A stretch of 64,000 nt of DNA from Forsythia viridissima. Its lineage: Eukaryota > Streptophyta > Magnoliopsida > Lamiales > Oleaceae. The stretch's first letter is position 1. The number at the start of each line of letters is the position of its first letter. Where the stretch lies: contig CM059045.1 in NCBI GenBank assembly GCA_030279155.1, forward strand, positions 28,333,477 through 28,397,476. The letters run 5' to 3'. Shown in pieces: positions 61,831 through 64,000 of the stretch. The position numbers were made by a program, and so were the translations under genes. The notes below the pieces were generated by a model, which was given only the letters and a program-made list of their open reading frames with translations, had not been told where the DNA came from and did no database searches.

Positions 61831-63208
61831 TTAAGATTAGGGAAATTTGCATTTTTTGTCTCTAACTTTTGCAGTTTGTTATTAATTTATCATCAACTAA
61901 TTTTTATAGTATCATATATCCCAACCTTTCATTTAATTGTAAATCACCTCTCTATTAACAGATTTTGACGGATTTGCCCTCCTATTTAAATAAACAAAAA
62001 ATAAACTAAAAACAACAAAAAATAAAATAAAAAATTGCAAATGAAATCCCATAACTTTCAAAAAGTACAAAGTAATTTCATCTTCCTTAAAAACCCACCC
62101 AGCCAAATCACCACCACCCAACTCCGATAGACAAGTATGTCCCAATTTTCGTTGCCGGTCACCGTGGCCTGGTGGGATCCACTGTGGTCTGCAAGCTCCA
62201 ATATCTGGGCTTTTGCCAGCTGATGTCGTAGTCCAAAAACCACTACCGGGACCTTCATTGCCAGCTGATGCCTATACAACCACACCTCTCTCCATAGCAC
62301 CAAATGCCGTTAGGCGCCACAGCCAACGGAGATTGAAATGATATTGACACCGTTCTCCACCGCTTTGTCGAAGGCGAAGAGAATATCAGAATTCATGCAG
62401 CCATTTTTCTAGCAAATTTTATACACTGCATTACAATTTTTTAGTGCAACTCCCACCGCCACACTGTGGGCATAACCAAAAAGAGTGGTGTTGCTCACGG
62501 CTCTACTAGGGACGGTGGAGGCGGTGTGGATTCCATGATCCTCTGTACCTCTAGGAGACTTAATATCTTTGGTACCATTAATTCTACCAGTATGGACTTC
62601 ATATCCGATAGTAAAATATCGAGCACCGATTATCTTTTGTTGCAGTTGGCTATGGTGAAATTCTCACCTCTAATGCACTTGCCTTTCCAGGTAGCCCAAA
62701 TGGGCCCAAGTCCTTCATCGTGGAAGCTCCAGCGTTCCGACCATATTCCGGTGTCAAAATTCCCCATAACAACGTTAGAGCTCGAGTCCGAAAGTTCAAA
62801 AGGGTTGACAGAGGACAATCCAAGAAAGTGTAACCCAGATACTAGAATTTGCGGACCACGACAAATCCCACCAGGCCGCGGAGACCGGCAATGAAAATTA
62901 GGATGGACTTGTCTATCGGAGTTGAGTGGTGGTGATTTGGCCATGGGGTGGAGTAGGTTTTTGGGAAACATGAAGTTACTTTGTACTTTTTAAAAGTTGT
63001 AGGACTTTATTTGTAATTTTATTTTATTTTTTATTTTTTTCTTAGTTTTATTTTTTGTTTATTTAAGAGGAGTGTAAATCTGTCAATAGAGACGTGATTT
63101 GCGATTAAATGAAAGGTTGGGAATGTCTTGTGCTATAAAAATTGGTTGATGGTAGATTAGTAACAAACTGTAAAAGTTGGGAACCAAAAGCGCAAACCTT
63201 TAAAATTA
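61831..63208. mobile_element. Mutator-like element D (Pack-MULE) carrying a subtilase fragment
   Basis: The element spans 61840-63199 and is flanked by TTAAGATTA (61831-61839) and TTAAAATTA (63200-63208), matching at 8 of 9 bases. The terminal inverted repeats are about 350 bp: left 61840-62200, right 62850-63199. Their inner halves are GC-richer (CACCAGGCC, TTGTCTATCGGAGTTG in both). The outer ends belong to the same family as element A. There is no transposase. The interior is an antisense piece of a subtilisin-like protease gene. This is the structure called Pack-MULE. Confidence 0.85.
62200..62840 (-). pseudogene. Captured subtilisin-like serine protease (subtilase) fragment
   Basis: The minus strand reads SSNVVMGNFDTGIWSE (catalytic Asp codon at 62753-62755), SFHDEGLGP, TWKGKC, then GYEVHTGRINGTKDIKSPR, DHGIHTASTV (catalytic His codon at 62526-62528), SNTTLFGYAH, and later NSDILFAFDKAVENGVNIIS. 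This is the N-terminal part of the S8 domain of a plant subtilase (extracellular protease). Stops are present (for example within KIC-stop-KNG), and the Ser site and C-terminal part are absent. It is a captured fragment; its antisense or sense transcription is unknown. Confidence 0.85.
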
Positions 63209-63217
63209 AATCAAAAA

Positions 63218-63431
63218 GGTGTTAGTGTGTTTTTTTGTTATTGTTTTAATTTTCCTTCTATTGGAACTTCAAGGCATTTCAATTTTGTTATTTATGTAAG
63301 CACCTAATTGACTTCAATCAAGAAGGTTTAGTGTGTTTTTATGTTATTGTTTTAATTTTCATTCTATCGGAACTTCAAGGTGTTTTAATTTTGTCAATAT
63401 TTATGTGAGCACCTAGTTGACTTCAATCAGG
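63218..63431. repeat. 107-bp tandem duplication
   Basis: Units 63218-63324 and 63325-63431 both run from GTTAGTGTGTTTTT/GTTTAGTGTGTTTTT to CACCTA(A/G)TTGACTTCAATCA, with about a dozen differences. Non-coding. Confidence 0.8.
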
Positions 63432-63579
63432 TTCGATTGGATCTTCTTTTTATTGTTGTTGTTTCCCTTTTTGAAGTCTTGGTCTAGTCCATTTCCTTTG
63501 TCATTTCTATATTTTTCTTATTTTCCCACCCTTGTGGGTATTAGAAAATCATTTGTATTGAGCAATTGATCATTGAAAC

Positions 63580-63610
<31 letters not shown>
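63432..63610 (+). mobile_element. 3' end of a poly(A) retroposon
   Basis: A run of 30 A at 63581-63610 follows a non-coding stretch that ends ATTGAGCAATTGATCATTG. This looks like the 3' UTR and tail of a LINE, SINE or processed transcript. The 107-bp tandem repeat just upstream may be part of it. No coding part and no target duplication were found. Confidence 0.55.
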
Positions 63611-63611
<1 letters not shown>

Positions 63612-64000
63612 AATCATCTAACACTCATTGAAATCATAACAATTTTTTAAGAAAAATTTGTAAAACATAATATTTCACGTGCATAAATTTAGTAATTACA
63701 ATTCACATACTTTTGAGATTGGTTTAATGTGCTTACATTCTGTTAAGTGTCTGTTTAGAAATAGAAATTATTTGAAAAATTCCACCATTATAAATCCAGG
63801 CACGTCAATATCTCTCTATTTGCAAATCCCACTTTATATATTGCACTTCACCTACCGTGAGTTGAGGAAGAATACTTCTCGGATCCCAATATTTGCATGT
63901 TGTAGCACGTGGGTTCATCATTGATTTTTCTTAATAGAGTATTCACTAACAATTTCTATCAAAAAAATCCGTTTATAAAAAATTGTATTTTATGCGTGAT
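63611..64000. other. Right-edge spacer
   Basis: AT-rich, with no recognisable gene or repeat. An 81-codon open frame at 63679-63924 has no known motif. Confidence 0.4.

Noticed and set aside
62466..62894. 142-aa plus-strand frame in element D
   Set aside because: It is antisense to the captured subtilase fragment, which shows recognisable catalytic motifs on the minus strand.

Overview
This is AT-rich nuclear DNA of a flowering plant, most likely a eudicot. The signs are GT-AG introns, plant DEAD-box helicase exons, a plant-type LDLN-rich TFIIS-N/SUO-like protein, Mutator- and hAT-type elements, a plant Helitron with an RPA-like gene, and endogenous pararetrovirus (Caulimoviridae) sequence. 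Nothing prokaryotic is present: no operons, CRISPR arrays or bacterial replication genes. I cannot fix the species.

Layout. 1-2061 (+) is the 3' end of a SUO-like/TFIIS-N family gene, with a 3'-UTR intron starting directly after the stop codon. 3656-5904 holds two Mutator-like TIR elements side by side, sharing the 9-bp target duplication between them. 6390-18660 (-) is a 19-exon gene for the DEAD-box RNA helicase RH28/Drs1 (60S ribosome biogenesis). It is complete apart from one extra base in exon 3, and its introns carry MITEs. 19372-20830 is a third Mutator-like element with an internal 420-bp tandem duplication. 24018-25083 is a truncated LTR. 25915-26547 (+) is an unrecognised 210-codon open frame.

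27975 to about 39460 (-) is a decayed autonomous Helitron: Rep/helicase pseudogene at 34103-38790 and RPA-like pseudogene at 27975-31016. Between and within these are an annexin exon, two V-ATPase subunit C exons and a mitochondrial insertion that ends in the first 12 codons of atp9.

39840-53497 is a 13.7-kb inverted repeat made of two head-to-head, broken copies of an endogenous caulimovirid. The left copy runs on the minus strand and keeps a movement-protein fragment in the spacer. The right copy runs on the plus strand and lacks that fragment. 53921-57097 is a recent 1.6-kb tandem duplication containing a hAT transposase fragment. 57500-60359 is part of an LTR retroelement (a plant transposon-protein fragment plus a 1.59-kb LTR-like repeat). 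60360-60531 is a LINE zinc-binding fragment. 61840-63199 is a Mutator-like element that has captured an antisense piece of a subtilase gene (Pack-MULE). A 107-bp tandem repeat and a 30-A tail of a retroposon follow.

How the parts relate. Only the SUO-like gene, the RH28 gene and possibly the 210-codon frame look like host genes. About two thirds of the rest is mobile or viral DNA, and several elements have taken up host or organelle gene pieces. The most unusual structures are the pararetrovirus inverted repeat, the Helitron with several captured pieces plus atp9 DNA, the Pack-MULE, and the apparent frameshift in an otherwise well-preserved RH28 gene.
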